NCBI GenBank assembly: GCA_016208585.1
Contig: JACQXR010000043.1
Span: 1-50,984 of the forward strand
Origin: a candidate division TA06 bacterium
Lineage (GTDB): Bacteria > Edwardsbacteria > AC1 > EtOH8
Length of the DNA stretch: 50,984 bases
Direction: 5' to 3'
Both the position numbers and the translations under genes were made by a program. Below are positions 1 to 9,026 of this stretch, piece by piece (within the stretch, counting starts at the first letter, position 1; every line of letters begins with the position of its first letter). Under the pieces are notes generated by a model. It saw only the letters and a list, made by a program, of their open reading frames with translations, did no database searches and was not told the DNA's origin.

Positions 1-302
1 TTGGGCCAGGAAATTCTTCGACAACTGGAAGACCTCACTCAAATGGCAGCGATTGGAACCCTACGAAAAGTTTGCCGGGATGATCGAACGCCACTGGGAT
101 GGCATTGCCGCTTACTGCAAACCCGAGAACAAGGTGTCTCTCGGTTTTGTGGAAGGTTTAAACAATAAGATCAGGGTCATCCAGCGGCGAGCCTACGGCC
201 TTAGAGATGAAGAATATCTTCGGCTCAAGATCTTGACCTGCATGCTGCCTGAGATTTGATCCAAAATGAATCAAAATCGCCCACTCATTAGGGAGAAGAG
301 CC
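1..302 (+). mobile_element. Right end of an ISL3-family insertion sequence (partial)
   Basis: The window opens inside a transposase reading frame. About 40 bases after its stop there is a likely terminal inverted repeat at 280-302, which read inward on the other strand begins GGCTCTTCTCCC. ISL3-family ends typically begin GGCTCTT, so I place the outer boundary at 302. The left end lies outside the window, so the pairing of the ends and the expected 8-bp target duplication (which would be 303-310) cannot be tested here. Confidence 0.6.
2..259 (+). CDS. ISL3-family transposase, C-terminal fragment
   Basis: Frame 2 is open from the first base to the TGA at 257-259 and gives about 85 residues. 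The segment GFVEGLNNKIRVIQRRAYG followed by LRLKILTCMLPEI is the conserved C-terminal end of ISL3 (IS204/IS1001/IS1165) DDE transposases; the Glu in this block is probably the last catalytic acid of the DDE triad. The N-terminus and the other two acidic residues lie upstream of the window, so activity of the copy cannot be judged. No other transposase gene is visible in the window. Confidence 0.85.
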   Translation, partial: WARKFFDNWKTSLKWQRLEPYEKFAGMIERHWDGIAAYCKPENKVSLGFVEGLNNKIRVIQRRAYGLRDEEYLRLKILTCMLPEI

Positions 303-371
303 TAAAGTTTTAACTTGAACCGGGAGCCAATGGATTTTTAAAAACAAAATTTTTAAAGCCACATATTTTAC

Positions 372-400
372 TTGACAGGACAATGCTTTAGGTGTAAGAT
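372..400 (+). promoter_or_regulatory. Sigma-70-type promoter for the 517-1886 gene pair
   Basis: TTGACA at 372-377 and TAAGAT at 395-400 are separated by 17 bases. It lies just downstream of the ISL3 end and about 115 bases upstream of the start at 517, with no other gene between. Confidence 0.65.
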
Positions 401-516
401 CAATTGCACGGACAGGCAACGGCCTAAATTTTAACCGCTTTGTTTGGCTTGAAGGTAAGGGCCGGATGGAGTGGTTTTATGCTTTAAAACCAAATAAAAT
501 AAAGGAGGGAAATGCC

Positions 517-1314
517 ATGAAAAAAATGTTAGTCATATTGCTCTTGGCAGTAGCATTCAGGGTTTTTGCCAATCCGATTGCTCTGCCAACCTGTATTAAC
601 GAGGTGCAGATCCGTCCGGTTTCCCGCTTTGAAATACATATTCATCCGCATTCTCCCGACTCGGTATATCCAATAAATTTCGATGGCTGTTCGGTGACCT
701 GTTCCAGCGGCGTTTTTCAGGTGCCAAACTTTACGTTGACCGACAAGTATACCCACGCCGTTATTGCAGATTCGCAACTTGGCGTCGATTTTGTTCTGAG
801 CCCGGTGGCGGATTCATTGGTTTTTAAAGATGGTTCCGGCACACTGCTTGATATGGTTCTATGGCCTTTGGATTTTGCCGCTCCTGATTCGGGCTTTAGC
901 GCGGCGCTGTTATGCTCTCTCCAAAATAGCGCACAATATTTTTATTGGTGCGTCAATTGCACAACAACTTTCGGCTCCCACAACGGCGGTTACGATCCGG
1001 ATTACCAGGGGGTTGAAGGCCGGGGTGATTCCTTAAAGCCGGAGGCTTTCTTTGAGGTGTATCCCAATCCGGCTTCGTCCCAGGTAGTTCTTTCTTTTAT
1101 GGCGCCTAAAGGTCAAAGCTATGATTTAAAAGTTTATGATTTAGCCGGAAGATTAGTAAAAAAAATAGAGGAAGGCGTTGGCGAAGGGCGATACATTACA
1201 GCCATTTGGATGGGAATAAATATGGATGGCAGGATGGTCTCTGAGGGCACTTATTTTGTTGTATTGCATTCAGAAGGCCGTAAAACATCACGAAAAATAA
1301 CCCGATTTAAATGA
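517..1314 (+). CDS. Secreted protein with C-terminal FlgD/T9SS-like sorting module
   Basis: I start at ATG 517 because AAAGGAGGG (501-509) sits just upstream and the product then begins with a signal peptide (MKKMLVILLLAVAFRVFA); the upstream in-frame ATG at 466 has neither. The 265-residue product is exported. Residues up to about 170 form an unrecognised, probably beta-rich region with several Cys. The last ~85 residues carry EVYPNPASSQVVLSF, LKVYDLAGRLVKK and EGTYFVVLHS, the typical pattern of the FlgD-Ig/Por-secretion C-terminal module that directs T9SS cargo or anchors it at the surface. The stop overlaps the next start by ATGA, so the two genes are probably translationally coupled. The role of the N-terminal region is unknown. 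Confidence 0.8.
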   Translation: MKKMLVILLLAVAFRVFANPIALPTCINEVQIRPVSRFEIHIHPHSPDSVYPINFDGCSVTCSSGVFQVPNFTLTDKYTHAVIADSQLGVDFVLSPVADSLVFKDGSGTLLDMVLWPLDFAAPDSGFSAALLCSLQNSAQYFYWCVNCTTTFGSHNGGYDPDYQGVEGRGDSLKPEAFFEVYPNPASSQVVLSFMAPKGQSYDLKVYDLAGRLVKKIEEGVGEGRYITAIWMGINMDGRMVSEGTYFVVLHSEGRKTSRKITRFK

Positions 1315-1886
1315 AGATAATTGCTTTAGCGGTATGCATTTTTAGCATAGTTGCGCCAGCCTATGCACGTATAGCTAAGTTCAAAAGCGAGAAGGTTGTA
1401 GTTACTATAAATTCAGGCTGGGCTGCGGTTAATGGGGTTTATTGGATGCAGGCCCAGAGAGCGCCCGCCAGGTTGAATATTTTTTATCCGTTTCCCAAAG
1501 GACGATGGAATTTTCCGGAAAATGTTAAAGCCAGTTCAATAAGCCAAAGCGGTAATATTTCTGAACTTAAAGTGATGGTCAGTCCGGATTCTGATGGAGT
1601 CTATTTTAACTTAGTGTTCCCGGATACTTTCTTGCTCCAATTACAGGTCTCCTATCGGCAAGCATTAAAAGGAAACGAATTTTGTTATATACTCAAAAGC
1701 ACTCAAGAATGGGGATTGCCATTGGAGCGGGCAGAATTTGAAATAAGCATTCCGGTAAATTTAAAAAGACAAAATATAAACTATAAGCCCGATTCGATCA
1801 TTGTTGAAGAAAAACGATTTATTTATAAAATTGTCAGGAAATCTTTTTTGCCCAAAGAGGATATTTGGATAAGGTGGGAAAAATAA
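1311..1886 (+). CDS. Secreted protein of unknown function
   Basis: The ATG overlaps the upstream stop by four bases (ATGA), indicating coupling to the secreted protein at 517-1314. The 191-residue product has a clear N-terminal signal peptide (MKIIALAVCIFSIVAPAYA) and no further membrane span. The rest is rich in aromatic residues and alternating hydrophobics, suggesting a beta-sandwich. I recognise no family. It ends directly at a strong bidirectional terminator, so the pair forms a two-gene operon. A periplasmic or surface partner of its neighbour is possible, from context only. Confidence 0.7.
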   Translation: MKIIALAVCIFSIVAPAYARIAKFKSEKVVVTINSGWAAVNGVYWMQAQRAPARLNIFYPFPKGRWNFPENVKASSISQSGNISELKVMVSPDSDGVYFNLVFPDTFLLQLQVSYRQALKGNEFCYILKSTQEWGLPLERAEFEISIPVNLKRQNINYKPDSIIVEEKRFIYKIVRKSFLPKEDIWIRWEK

Positions 1887-1913
1887 GAGGGGCCGCAAAC
1901 GGCCCCTCTTATT
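1882..1913. terminator. Bidirectional intrinsic terminator between convergent genes
   Basis: Perfect 14-bp stem (1882-1895 with 1900-1913), loop CAAA, A-rich on one side and T-rich on the other. It serves the + strand gene ending at 1886 and the - strand gene ending at 1933. Confidence 0.85.
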
Positions 1914-1932
1914 TATTGTCAACATTTACAGA

Positions 1933-3036
1933 TTACTGGGGAACCAGGGTTATCAGCACTATCTCGCTTCTGGACCCTATCCTCATCGGCGGGCCCCAGG
2001 TGCCTACCCCGGGGGAGACGTATATCTGAAACTCACCATCCTGGCCGTACCCGCTGTAAAACTTGTAAGCCAGGGGGATAAAAAGCGAGAAGGGAAATAT
2101 CTGCCCGTTATGGGTGTGTCCCGAAAGCTGCAGGTCGATTCCGGATCTTTGGGCATCTTCAATTTCCAATGGTATGTGATAAAGCAAGACCGAGGGTTTC
2201 TGTTTGTCCCGGTTCAACTTTGCGGTTAGTTCCAGCAGGGCAGGGTTGTTTTTCGAATTGCCCCGGGGCGAATCCACTCCAAAAATCTGCAAACCGCTGC
2301 ACTCGGCTGCTTCGTTCCGCAGCACCCGGACACCGGTTTTGGCCACTAAGGCCGTGGTTATGTCAATGCCCTCATAAATCTCGTGGTTGCCGGTAACGAA
2401 GAAGGCCGGAGCCTGCAATTTTTCCAGGGGCTGCACTAATTTGTAACCGGGCTTGGCCGAACCGTCGAACAAATCCCCGGCAATGGCCACCAGATCGGGG
2501 TTTAAGGCATTGGTCCGGTCCACGATCTTTTGCAGGTATTTGGGCCCGTAAACCGCCCCCACGTGAATATCCGTGAGCAGGGCGATGGTCACTTTCGGCT
2601 CTTTAAAGTTTTTAAGCCCGATGGTGGCCTCCGTGGTCCTGATGACTGCGGCGTTGATTATGCCGTAAACCCCGATCAGCACGGTCACCCATAGGGAGGC
2701 CCAGCCCCAAACCCTGGGGGGCAGGGGATGGGAGGCCAGTCTGAATAAAAGCTCGGCCAAGTGCAACATTCCGAAAACCCCCAGGCCCAGGAAAACAAAG
2801 CCGAACCAGGCCGCGGCCAGCCCATAGAAAGGCCGGATCAGCGGTCCATCCACAGTGCGCGATAGAAACATGGCCAGGGGAAAGCAAAGGGCCAGCAAGA
2901 AAAAAGCCGTCAAAAGCCAGCCGGTCCTGGAAAGAGCAAACGAAGAAACGATCCTGCGGTATAAATAAAAGTGTATCAACAATAATATGGAAATAATAAC
3001 CAGCAATACTAAAACGAATATAATAGTGCGCAGCAT
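1933..3036 (-). CDS. Membrane-anchored metallophosphoesterase (YkuE/YaeI-like)
   Basis: The 367-residue protein has four or five N-terminal membrane spans (residues ~1-140) followed by a calcineurin-like phosphoesterase domain. Metal-binding motifs are visible in order: LTDIHVG, AGDLFDGS, FVTGNHEIYEG, LLYHIP and SGHTHNGQIFP. The family uses two metal ions to hydrolyse phosphodiester or phosphomonoester bonds; relatives of this architecture act on lipid-linked or extracytoplasmic substrates, but the substrate cannot be read from sequence. The start has GGAG upstream (CTTGGAGCCTTATG) and a good promoter lies at 3077-3105. It is monocistronic and convergent with the secreted-protein pair. Confidence 0.85.
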   Translation of the reverse strand: MLRTIIFVLVLLVIISILLLIHFYLYRRIVSSFALSRTGWLLTAFFLLALCFPLAMFLSRTVDGPLIRPFYGLAAAWFGFVFLGLGVFGMLHLAELLFRLASHPLPPRVWGWASLWVTVLIGVYGIINAAVIRTTEATIGLKNFKEPKVTIALLTDIHVGAVYGPKYLQKIVDRTNALNPDLVAIAGDLFDGSAKPGYKLVQPLEKLQAPAFFVTGNHEIYEGIDITTALVAKTGVRVLRNEAAECSGLQIFGVDSPRGNSKNNPALLELTAKLNRDKQKPSVLLYHIPLEIEDAQRSGIDLQLSGHTHNGQIFPFSLFIPLAYKFYSGYGQDGEFQIYVSPGVGTWGPPMRIGSRSEIVLITLVPQ

Positions 3037-3076
3037 AAGGCTCCAAGTTTATAAAGCTTTGATTAGTTGTTATTTT

Positions 3077-3105
3077 ATGATATCCTAATATCCTTGTAAA
3101 GTCAA
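3077..3105 (-). promoter_or_regulatory. Sigma-70-type promoter for the metallophosphoesterase
   Basis: On the minus strand TTGACT (3100-3105) and TATCAT (3077-3082) are 17 bases apart, about 40 bases upstream of the start codon. Confidence 0.55.
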
Positions 3106-3246
3106 CAGGTTATTGTGTTTTTGAGAAATTGAATGGAGGGCCGTTCCATCTTAATAGGGTTCTGAATCACCAAAAGGCTTTATAATCCATTAAATTATTA
3201 AAGTAAAGTAAAGTGCATTTATTTAAGGAATTTTGCAAAATGGTGC

Positions 3247-3275
3247 TTGACATTAAAGCCTGATTTGTGTATAAT
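3247..3275 (+). promoter_or_regulatory. Consensus promoter of the 16S rRNA unit
   Basis: TTGACA (3247-3252), 17-base spacer, TATAAT (3270-3275): a perfect sigma-70 match about 130 bases upstream of the mature 16S. The leader contains TTCTTTGAAAACTGAACAA (about 3315-3333), a string common in bacterial rRNA leaders. Confidence 0.85.
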
Positions 3276-3331
3276 TACAAACACTACGGAACAATGGGAA
3301 ACAAATGATTTTAGTTCTTTGAAAACTGAAC

Positions 3332-3343
3332 AAGCAAGCACAG
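3332..3343 (+). other. 16S precursor-processing stem, 5' arm
   Basis: AAGCAAGCACAG here can pair with CTGTGCTCTGCTT at 5017-5029 to give a 12-bp helix with one bulged C, enclosing the whole 16S. This is the arrangement of an RNase III-type pre-16S processing stalk. Pairing was read by eye. Confidence 0.55.
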
Positions 3344-3407
3344 TGTACATATGATTGAGTTTCTGGATCGTTTTTTTAAATTTTCCATTTATAAAATTTA
3401 ATATTTT

Positions 3408-4936
<1,529 letters not shown>

Positions 4937-5016
4937 CTAGAGAACCCGCAGGACCTCCCAAGACTTATTGGGACCGGGGTCCTGCACATAAATCCAGGTT
5001 ACTCAAATTGTATGGC

Positions 5017-5029
5017 CTGTGCTCTGCTT
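5017..5029 (+). other. 16S precursor-processing stem, 3' arm
   Basis: Partner of 3332-3343. A separate local hairpin sits just after the mature 16S at 4948-4985 (GCAGGACC pairing with GGTCCTGC around an inner TCCCAA/TTGGGA), with no T-run after it. Confidence 0.55.
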
Positions 5030-5043
5030 TTCGGTTTTTTAGG

Positions 5044-5093
5044 AAAAGGTTATGGGTTATAGGTAATAAACTTATAATCTGTAACCTTTTTTT
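5044..5093 (+). terminator. Terminator-like hairpin between 16S and tRNA-Ile
   Basis: AAAAGGTTA (5044-5052) pairs with TAACCTTTT (5082-5090), with a second inner 7-bp helix (5055-5061 with 5073-5079), and the 3' arm runs into seven T. It lies three bases before the tRNA, so it may end or attenuate the 16S transcript. Confidence 0.5.
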
Positions 5094-5095
5094 AT

Positions 5096-5172
5096 GGGCC
5101 CATAGCTCAGTTGGTTAGAGCGCGTCCCTGATAAGGACGAGGTCAGAAGTTCGACTCTTCTTGGGCCCACCA
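5096..5172 (+). tRNA. tRNA-Ile (anticodon GAT)
   Basis: The 77-base gene folds as a normal cloverleaf: acceptor GGGCCCA pairing with TGGGCCC, D-arm CATAGCTCAGTTGGTTAGAG, anticodon loop CTGATAA with GAT, T-loop TTCGACT, and an encoded CCA end (5170-5172). A tRNA-Ile after 16S is the classic spacer position, but here it is not followed by tRNA-Ala or 23S. Confidence 0.97.
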
Positions 5173-5252
5173 TTCTTACTGCTTGCATTTTGCGGGCAGT
5201 TTTTTATCGGCTATAAGCAACGCCCCAGTGGATCTCATTATTTGGACAGACA

Positions 5253-5283
5253 AAAAGCCCCACGCTTTCAGCGGGGGCTTTTC
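5253..5283 (+). terminator. Intrinsic terminator after tRNA-Ile
   Basis: AAAAGCCCC and CGCT (with one unpaired A between them) pair with AGCG and GGGGCTTTT across a TTC loop, ending in a T-run. It closes the 16S/tRNA-Ile unit, with no 23S or 5S before or after it in the window. Confidence 0.8.
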
Positions 5284-5400
5284 TGCATAGCACCACATTC
5301 CAGTTTATCTTATAACCTGCATTCTTTTGGTCAAATTAAAGCTTGGTAACTCCGGCCGGTAAAGACAGGTTTCCGAAACGATGATCATTACGGTTAAACT

Positions 5401-5913
5401 CTAAATCGGCGAAGCGGTGAAGCTGGCTTGGTAGGAATATTCGCCGGGCGTCATCTCCTTTGAGATCAATAAGCGCAGGTCAATAGTCAGAGAACTGCCC
5501 CGTTCGATCTTTTGGCTTTGGTACAAGGTTTGAGGCTTGGCTGCAAAAGGCTGGTAGTTGTTTTGATCCGATAATTTGTACATCAAAAGTCCGCGGGGAA
5601 ACCGCTGGCCGTCACAATTATATATCCCGCCGCTTAATTCGGTTTCTACCAGAGCTCCATCGCGGCTGTTGCACCAAAGCTGCAGGGCCAGGGCCCGGGG
5701 AATATCAACGTAGCCCCGTTCCATGTCCCGGGATGATATTTCAATGGTATTGTGACTTTCCCGAAGTTCCAAACGGGCTATTTTAGCCACTGTAACACTG
5801 GTGTTTACGCTGGCCGAAACATCGGATGGTCTAGGCAGGTCCAGACTTTGGGCCAAACCAGAACTGATGCTTAGCCCGGTTAGGGCTATTATTATGTTTA
5901 GTTTGTTTTTCAT
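5401..5913 (-). CDS. Secreted protein of unknown function (sigma-54 promoter candidate)
   Basis: The 170-residue protein starts with a signal peptide (MKNKLNIIIALTGLSISSGLA, probable cleavage after AQS or GLA). The mature part has alternating hydrophobic residues and ends TPGEYSYQASFTASP, the last-strand pattern of small beta-sandwich surface or pilus-like proteins such as DUF4402/coat-U types; I cannot assign a family. The start has GAGGAAG at the right distance (TTGAGGAAGTATG). A -24/-12 sigma-54-type element lies at 5934-5950, and an NtrC-family regulator is encoded 1.3 kb away. The gene stands alone and is divergent from the signalling island. Confidence 0.7.
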   Translation of the reverse strand: MKNKLNIIIALTGLSISSGLAQSLDLPRPSDVSASVNTSVTVAKIARLELRESHNTIEISSRDMERGYVDIPRALALQLWCNSRDGALVETELSGGIYNCDGQRFPRGLLMYKLSDQNNYQPFAAKPQTLYQSQKIERGSSLTIDLRLLISKEMTPGEYSYQASFTASPI

Positions 5914-5933
5914 ACTTCCTCAACTATTTAAGG

Positions 5934-5950
5934 AAGCATCTAATATGCCA
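5934..5950 (-). promoter_or_regulatory. Candidate sigma-54 (-24/-12) promoter
   Basis: On the minus strand TGGCATATTAGATGCTT keeps GG and GC exactly 12 bases apart and matches TGGCA and TGCT of the consensus (TGGCACG-N4-TTGCW). The expected start, near 5925, leaves an 11-12 base leader that just holds the Shine-Dalgarno of the 5401-5913 gene. Confidence 0.5.
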
Positions 5951-6205
5951 AAACTAATTATTTTCGTAAAACGTTGTTACGCAAAATATTATAATAATAA
6001 ATAGAAAATGGATATTACTTTAAAACGACATGTTTTAACGACAATAGTCATAACAAACACTCAAACTGTAAATGTCTGAAATAAAAGACAATGGTTTCAA
6101 TTTATTGTATATCAACGTATTATGCCAATATTATAAATTTGGTATGTCTTATGCAACATAAAATAATGACAACTTGTGAATGAAATAATTTTCATTGCTA
6201 TTCTA
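5951..6205. other. AT-rich intergenic segment
   Basis: About 255 bases of very AT-rich sequence between two divergent promoters. I see no gene, RNA or clear repeat in it. If the sigma-54 promoter at 5934-5950 is real, enhancer sites for an NtrC-type activator would be expected here, but I could not identify a convincing repeated palindrome. Confidence 0.5.
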
Positions 6206-6234
6206 TTGACATCTTTTAATTCCTGTGATACTCT
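6206..6234 (+). promoter_or_regulatory. Promoter of the signalling island
   Basis: TTGACA (6206-6211), 17-base spacer, TACTCT (6229-6234) preceded by TG (6226-6227) as an extended -10. Transcription would start near 6241, leaving a 260-base untranslated leader. Confidence 0.5.
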
Positions 6235-6240
6235 TTATTA

Positions 6241-6504
6241 ATCCCAAATGACAGTGCCCTTCACTCAGGTATTGTGAAGAAGACTCAATTGGGACGCAGA
6301 CTTTGACCAACATTCAGTCAAACGATAAACGTTTACCCCGCCGGCGTTGCCTGATAATATCGATTTTTATCAGTGTAATCATTGAAAATCCGGTATCGCC
6401 TTTGTTGGCGGGCTAAACGAAAATTTGCGTGCCGTTCCCCCGGATACCTTATTCCTGAATGAGCGGGACGATCATATAAATTCCAAATAGAATGGAGAAT
6501 TAAA
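6241..6504 (+). promoter_or_regulatory. Structured 5' leader, possible cis-regulatory RNA
   Basis: This 264-base leader carries no gene but several clean helices. TCCCAA (6242-6247) pairs with TTGGGA (about 6289-6294) around an inner CTTCAC/GTGAAG helix. TTTGAC pairs with GTCAAA near 6302-6332. CTGATAA pairs with TTATCAG near 6351-6373. GGTATC near 6391 pairs with GATACC near 6444, enclosing a CGCC-TTTGTT-GGCG hairpin. The gene at 6505 has GGAG (6494-6497) upstream. A GGGACGCA string recalls the c-di-GMP-I riboswitch core, but the rest of that fold is missing. Function is unproven. Confidence 0.4.
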
Positions 6505-7194
6505 ATGGACAACTCTCACGGCGGGATTCTGAAGACCTATAAGTATGCCGTATTTTCCGAGATCGCCACTTCATTCGTCCATGAAATGAAAAATCCGATC
6601 TCGGCCATAACCCTGGGCATGGAATTTTTCGACATGAGCCTGGCCGAAGGCGACCCCCAGAAAGAGACCCTAAGGAGCATTTACAAGTCTTCGGAAAAGT
6701 TGAATGCCCTGTTAGACAACCTGCTGGTTTATTGCCAAAACGGCAATTTCGAAAAAACGCCGTTCAAGATTTCACAGGTGGCCAGGCAGGCGGTAAGCCT
6801 GGTAAATTATTTCACCACCAGGCATCAGGTAAAAGTGGAGATAACCGAGGCGCTCCAGGAGCCATGGATCACCAGCCGGGCCAGCCTAGTGCTGCAGGGC
6901 CTGGTTTATCTGATGGTCTGGTCGGCCAAAAGAATGCCCCAGGGCGGCAAGATAATTATTGAAATATTATCGGGGGGACAAAGCGTTATTTTAAAATTCC
7001 ATGACCAGGGCCCGGTCCTGAATGCCGGACAGCGCGACAGGATAATGAATCCCGAACTTCCCTTGGGACCCAATGCCGATGATCTGGGGCCGCAGCTGGC
7101 CCGGCGCCTGTTTCTGGAAAACGGGGCCGAGTTCAACCTGAATGCCGGCCAGCCGAAGGCGCCGCTGTTTTCGGTAAAATTCAGCAATCAATAA
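6505..7194 (+). CDS. Soluble histidine-kinase-like protein with degenerate ATPase domain
   Basis: The 229-residue protein has no sensor or membrane segment. Residues ~15-80 form a HisKA dimerisation domain with an intact phospho-acceptor box (FVHEMKNPISAI, His26). The following HATPase-like region is degenerate: the N-box reads YLMVWSAKRMPQGG without the Asn that binds Mg-ATP, the G1 box reads DQGPV instead of DxGxG, and no GTGLGL loop is present. It probably cannot phosphorylate itself. It could be a phosphotransfer or phosphatase partner, like Spo0B/ChpT-type histidine phosphotransferases, which also keep the helical hairpin and a decayed ATPase fold. It precedes an NtrC-type regulator by 21 bases, which is the probable partner. 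Confidence 0.75.
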   Translation: MDNSHGGILKTYKYAVFSEIATSFVHEMKNPISAITLGMEFFDMSLAEGDPQKETLRSIYKSSEKLNALLDNLLVYCQNGNFEKTPFKISQVARQAVSLVNYFTTRHQVKVEITEALQEPWITSRASLVLQGLVYLMVWSAKRMPQGGKIIIEILSGGQSVILKFHDQGPVLNAGQRDRIMNPELPLGPNADDLGPQLARRLFLENGAEFNLNAGQPKAPLFSVKFSNQ

Positions 7195-7215
7195 CCAGCC
7201 GAAAGACATAAACCC

Positions 7216-8616
7216 ATGAGCCAGAAACCACCCTGTAAAGTGCTGATCGTCGACGACGACCAAAGCATCTGTCTGCTTTTAAAGCAGATACTGGGAAGCG
7301 CCGGGTATCAGGTCAGTTCGGCCAGCAGCGCCGCCGAGGGGCTTAAAGTTTTGGCCGAGGAACAGCCGGATCTGGTGCTGTTGGACATGAGACTGCCCGA
7401 TGCCTGGGGCCTGGACGTGATCCCCAAAATAAAGGAGATCGACCCCGATATTCCGGTGATAGTGATCACCGGACATGCCAGCATTGAGGACGCGGTCAAG
7501 GCCATCAAGGCCGGGGTCTACGATTACCTGCAAAAGCCGCTCCATGCCGACCACGTGCTTTTGGCCGCGGCCCAGGCGATGGAAAGAAAAAATCTGCTGG
7601 CGGAGAATAAATACCTACAGCAGACCCTGAACGAACGTTACGGATTCGAAAACATCGTGGCCAAAAGCCGGCCGATGATGGCGGTATTCGGCACCATCCG
7701 CAAGATAGCCGAGACCAAGACCACGGTGCTGATCCTGGGAGAATCCGGCACCGGCAAGGAGTTGGCGGCCCGGGCGGTTCATTTCAACAGCAAGCGCAAG
7801 GGGGCCAAGTTCGTGCCCATCAACTGCGGGGGTATCCCCGAAACCCTTTTAGAATCGGAACTGTTCGGCTACGTCAAGGGCGCATTTACCGGAGCCAACG
7901 GCAGCAAAGAGGGCTTGTTCAAGATCGCCGACAAGGGCACCATCTTTCTGGACGAAATCGGCACTATGCCGATGTCGTTGCAGGTGAAACTGCTGCGGGC
8001 CCTGCAAGAAGGGGTGTACTATCCCTTGGGCAGCACCGTTCCCACCGAGGTGGACGTCAGGGTGATAGCCGCCGCCAACCAGAACCTGGAGGAGGCCGTC
8101 AAGAAAGGACTTTTTAGGGAAGACCTGTTCTACCGGCTGAATGTCATCCAGATAAAATTGCCGCCTTTGCGGGAACGGCGCGACGACGTCATGCTGCTGG
8201 CCCATCACTTTTTAAAGAAATACTGCGCCGAGCAAGAAAAACCCATAGAGGGGTTTGCTCCCGAGGCTTCGGACTTCCTCCTGCGGCACGACTGGCCAGG
8301 CAATGTCCGGGAACTGGAGAACGCGGTGGAACACGGAGTGGCGTTGTGTACCGGGAAATTGATCACGCTGGAGGACTTTCCCCAGCGCCGGGCCAGTACC
8401 CGGACCGAGGAAGTGTCGCTGATGATAGACAAACCTCTGCGCCAGGCTCGTGATGAATATGAAAGGCGCTATATCATCGGCCTGTTGAAAGTTACCGGGG
8501 GCAATGTTACCAAAGCGGCCGAGATGGCCGGGATCGCCCGCCAGAATCTGCAGCTAAAGCTCAGGGAATACGGCATCAGCTCCAAATCGTACGCCCCCAA
8601 AAACAGGGAGCAATGA
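7216..8616 (+). CDS. Sigma-54-dependent response regulator (NtrC family)
   Basis: The 466-residue protein has the full NtrC layout. Receiver, residues ~7-120, with phospho-acceptor Asp57 (LVLLDMRLPD) and Lys in the LQKPLH motif. AAA+ domain, ~145-375, with Walker A GESGTGKE from about residue 175, the sigma-54-contacting GAFTGA loop (222-227), Walker B GTIFLDEIG, and the NWPGNVREL-like HDWPGNVREL. C-terminal Fis-type helix-turn-helix, ~420-455 (GGNVTKAAEMAGIARQNLQ). It activates transcription at sigma-54 promoters when phosphorylated. The best local target is the -24/-12 element at 5934-5950. Its stop overlaps the next start (ATGATGA). Confidence 0.95.
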   Translation: MSQKPPCKVLIVDDDQSICLLLKQILGSAGYQVSSASSAAEGLKVLAEEQPDLVLLDMRLPDAWGLDVIPKIKEIDPDIPVIVITGHASIEDAVKAIKAGVYDYLQKPLHADHVLLAAAQAMERKNLLAENKYLQQTLNERYGFENIVAKSRPMMAVFGTIRKIAETKTTVLILGESGTGKELAARAVHFNSKRKGAKFVPINCGGIPETLLESELFGYVKGAFTGANGSKEGLFKIADKGTIFLDEIGTMPMSLQVKLLRALQEGVYYPLGSTVPTEVDVRVIAAANQNLEEAVKKGLFREDLFYRLNVIQIKLPPLRERRDDVMLLAHHFLKKYCAEQEKPIEGFAPEASDFLLRHDWPGNVRELENAVEHGVALCTGKLITLEDFPQRRASTRTEEVSLMIDKPLRQARDEYERRYIIGLLKVTGGNVTKAAEMAGIARQNLQLKLREYGISSKSYAPKNREQ

Positions 8617-8984
8617 TGAAAAAAGTGCTGATAGTGGACGACGAGGCGGTGCTGGCCGAAACGGTGGCGCTCCTTTTGAAACGCCAGGGTTATCATGTCC
8701 TGTGGGCCAGCGACGGCAGCCAGGCGCTTAAATTAGTGGAAGAACAGAAACCGGATTTGGTAATAGCCGACCTGGTGATGCCCAATATGAACGGATTGCA
8801 GCTTTTGGAATGGGTGCGGGACCGCCGCAGTCTGGATAAAGTGAAGTTCCTGCTGATGACGGTCAAGGAAAGCGTGCTGGAGCCGTTGAAACGGCATCAC
8901 ACCGAAGCCGACGACTACATGGCCAAGCCTTTTGACAAGGACCAGCTGCTGGAAAAGGTGAAAAAGCTGATCGGAGAATCATAA
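8613..8984 (+). CDS. Stand-alone receiver domain protein (CheY-like)
   Basis: A 123-residue single receiver domain: acidic pair VDDE at the N-terminus, phospho-acceptor Asp53 (LVIADLVMPNMNG), Thr in LLMTVKES and the conserved Lys in MAKPFDK. No output domain. Translation starts within the stop of the NtrC-type gene with GGAG just upstream, so the two are co-translated. Such single receivers act as phosphate relays or sinks, or bind a target protein; in this operon it could shuttle phosphate between the kinases and the degenerate HisKA protein. Relay role is inference. Confidence 0.9.
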   Translation: MMKKVLIVDDEAVLAETVALLLKRQGYHVLWASDGSQALKLVEEQKPDLVIADLVMPNMNGLQLLEWVRDRRSLDKVKFLLMTVKESVLEPLKRHHTEADDYMAKPFDKDQLLEKVKKLIGES

Positions 8985-9026
8985 CCCGGGCAAGCCGGAA
9001 CCAATTTCGCCACGCCTGCGTGCCGA

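Noticed and set aside
6241-6365. c-di-GMP-I (GEMM) riboswitch upstream of the HD-GYP operon
   Set aside because: Only GGGACGCA resembles the core. The GCAAACC block, the GNRA tetraloop-receptor pair and the GGTAGC...GGTTACCG half are absent, so I report only a structured leader.
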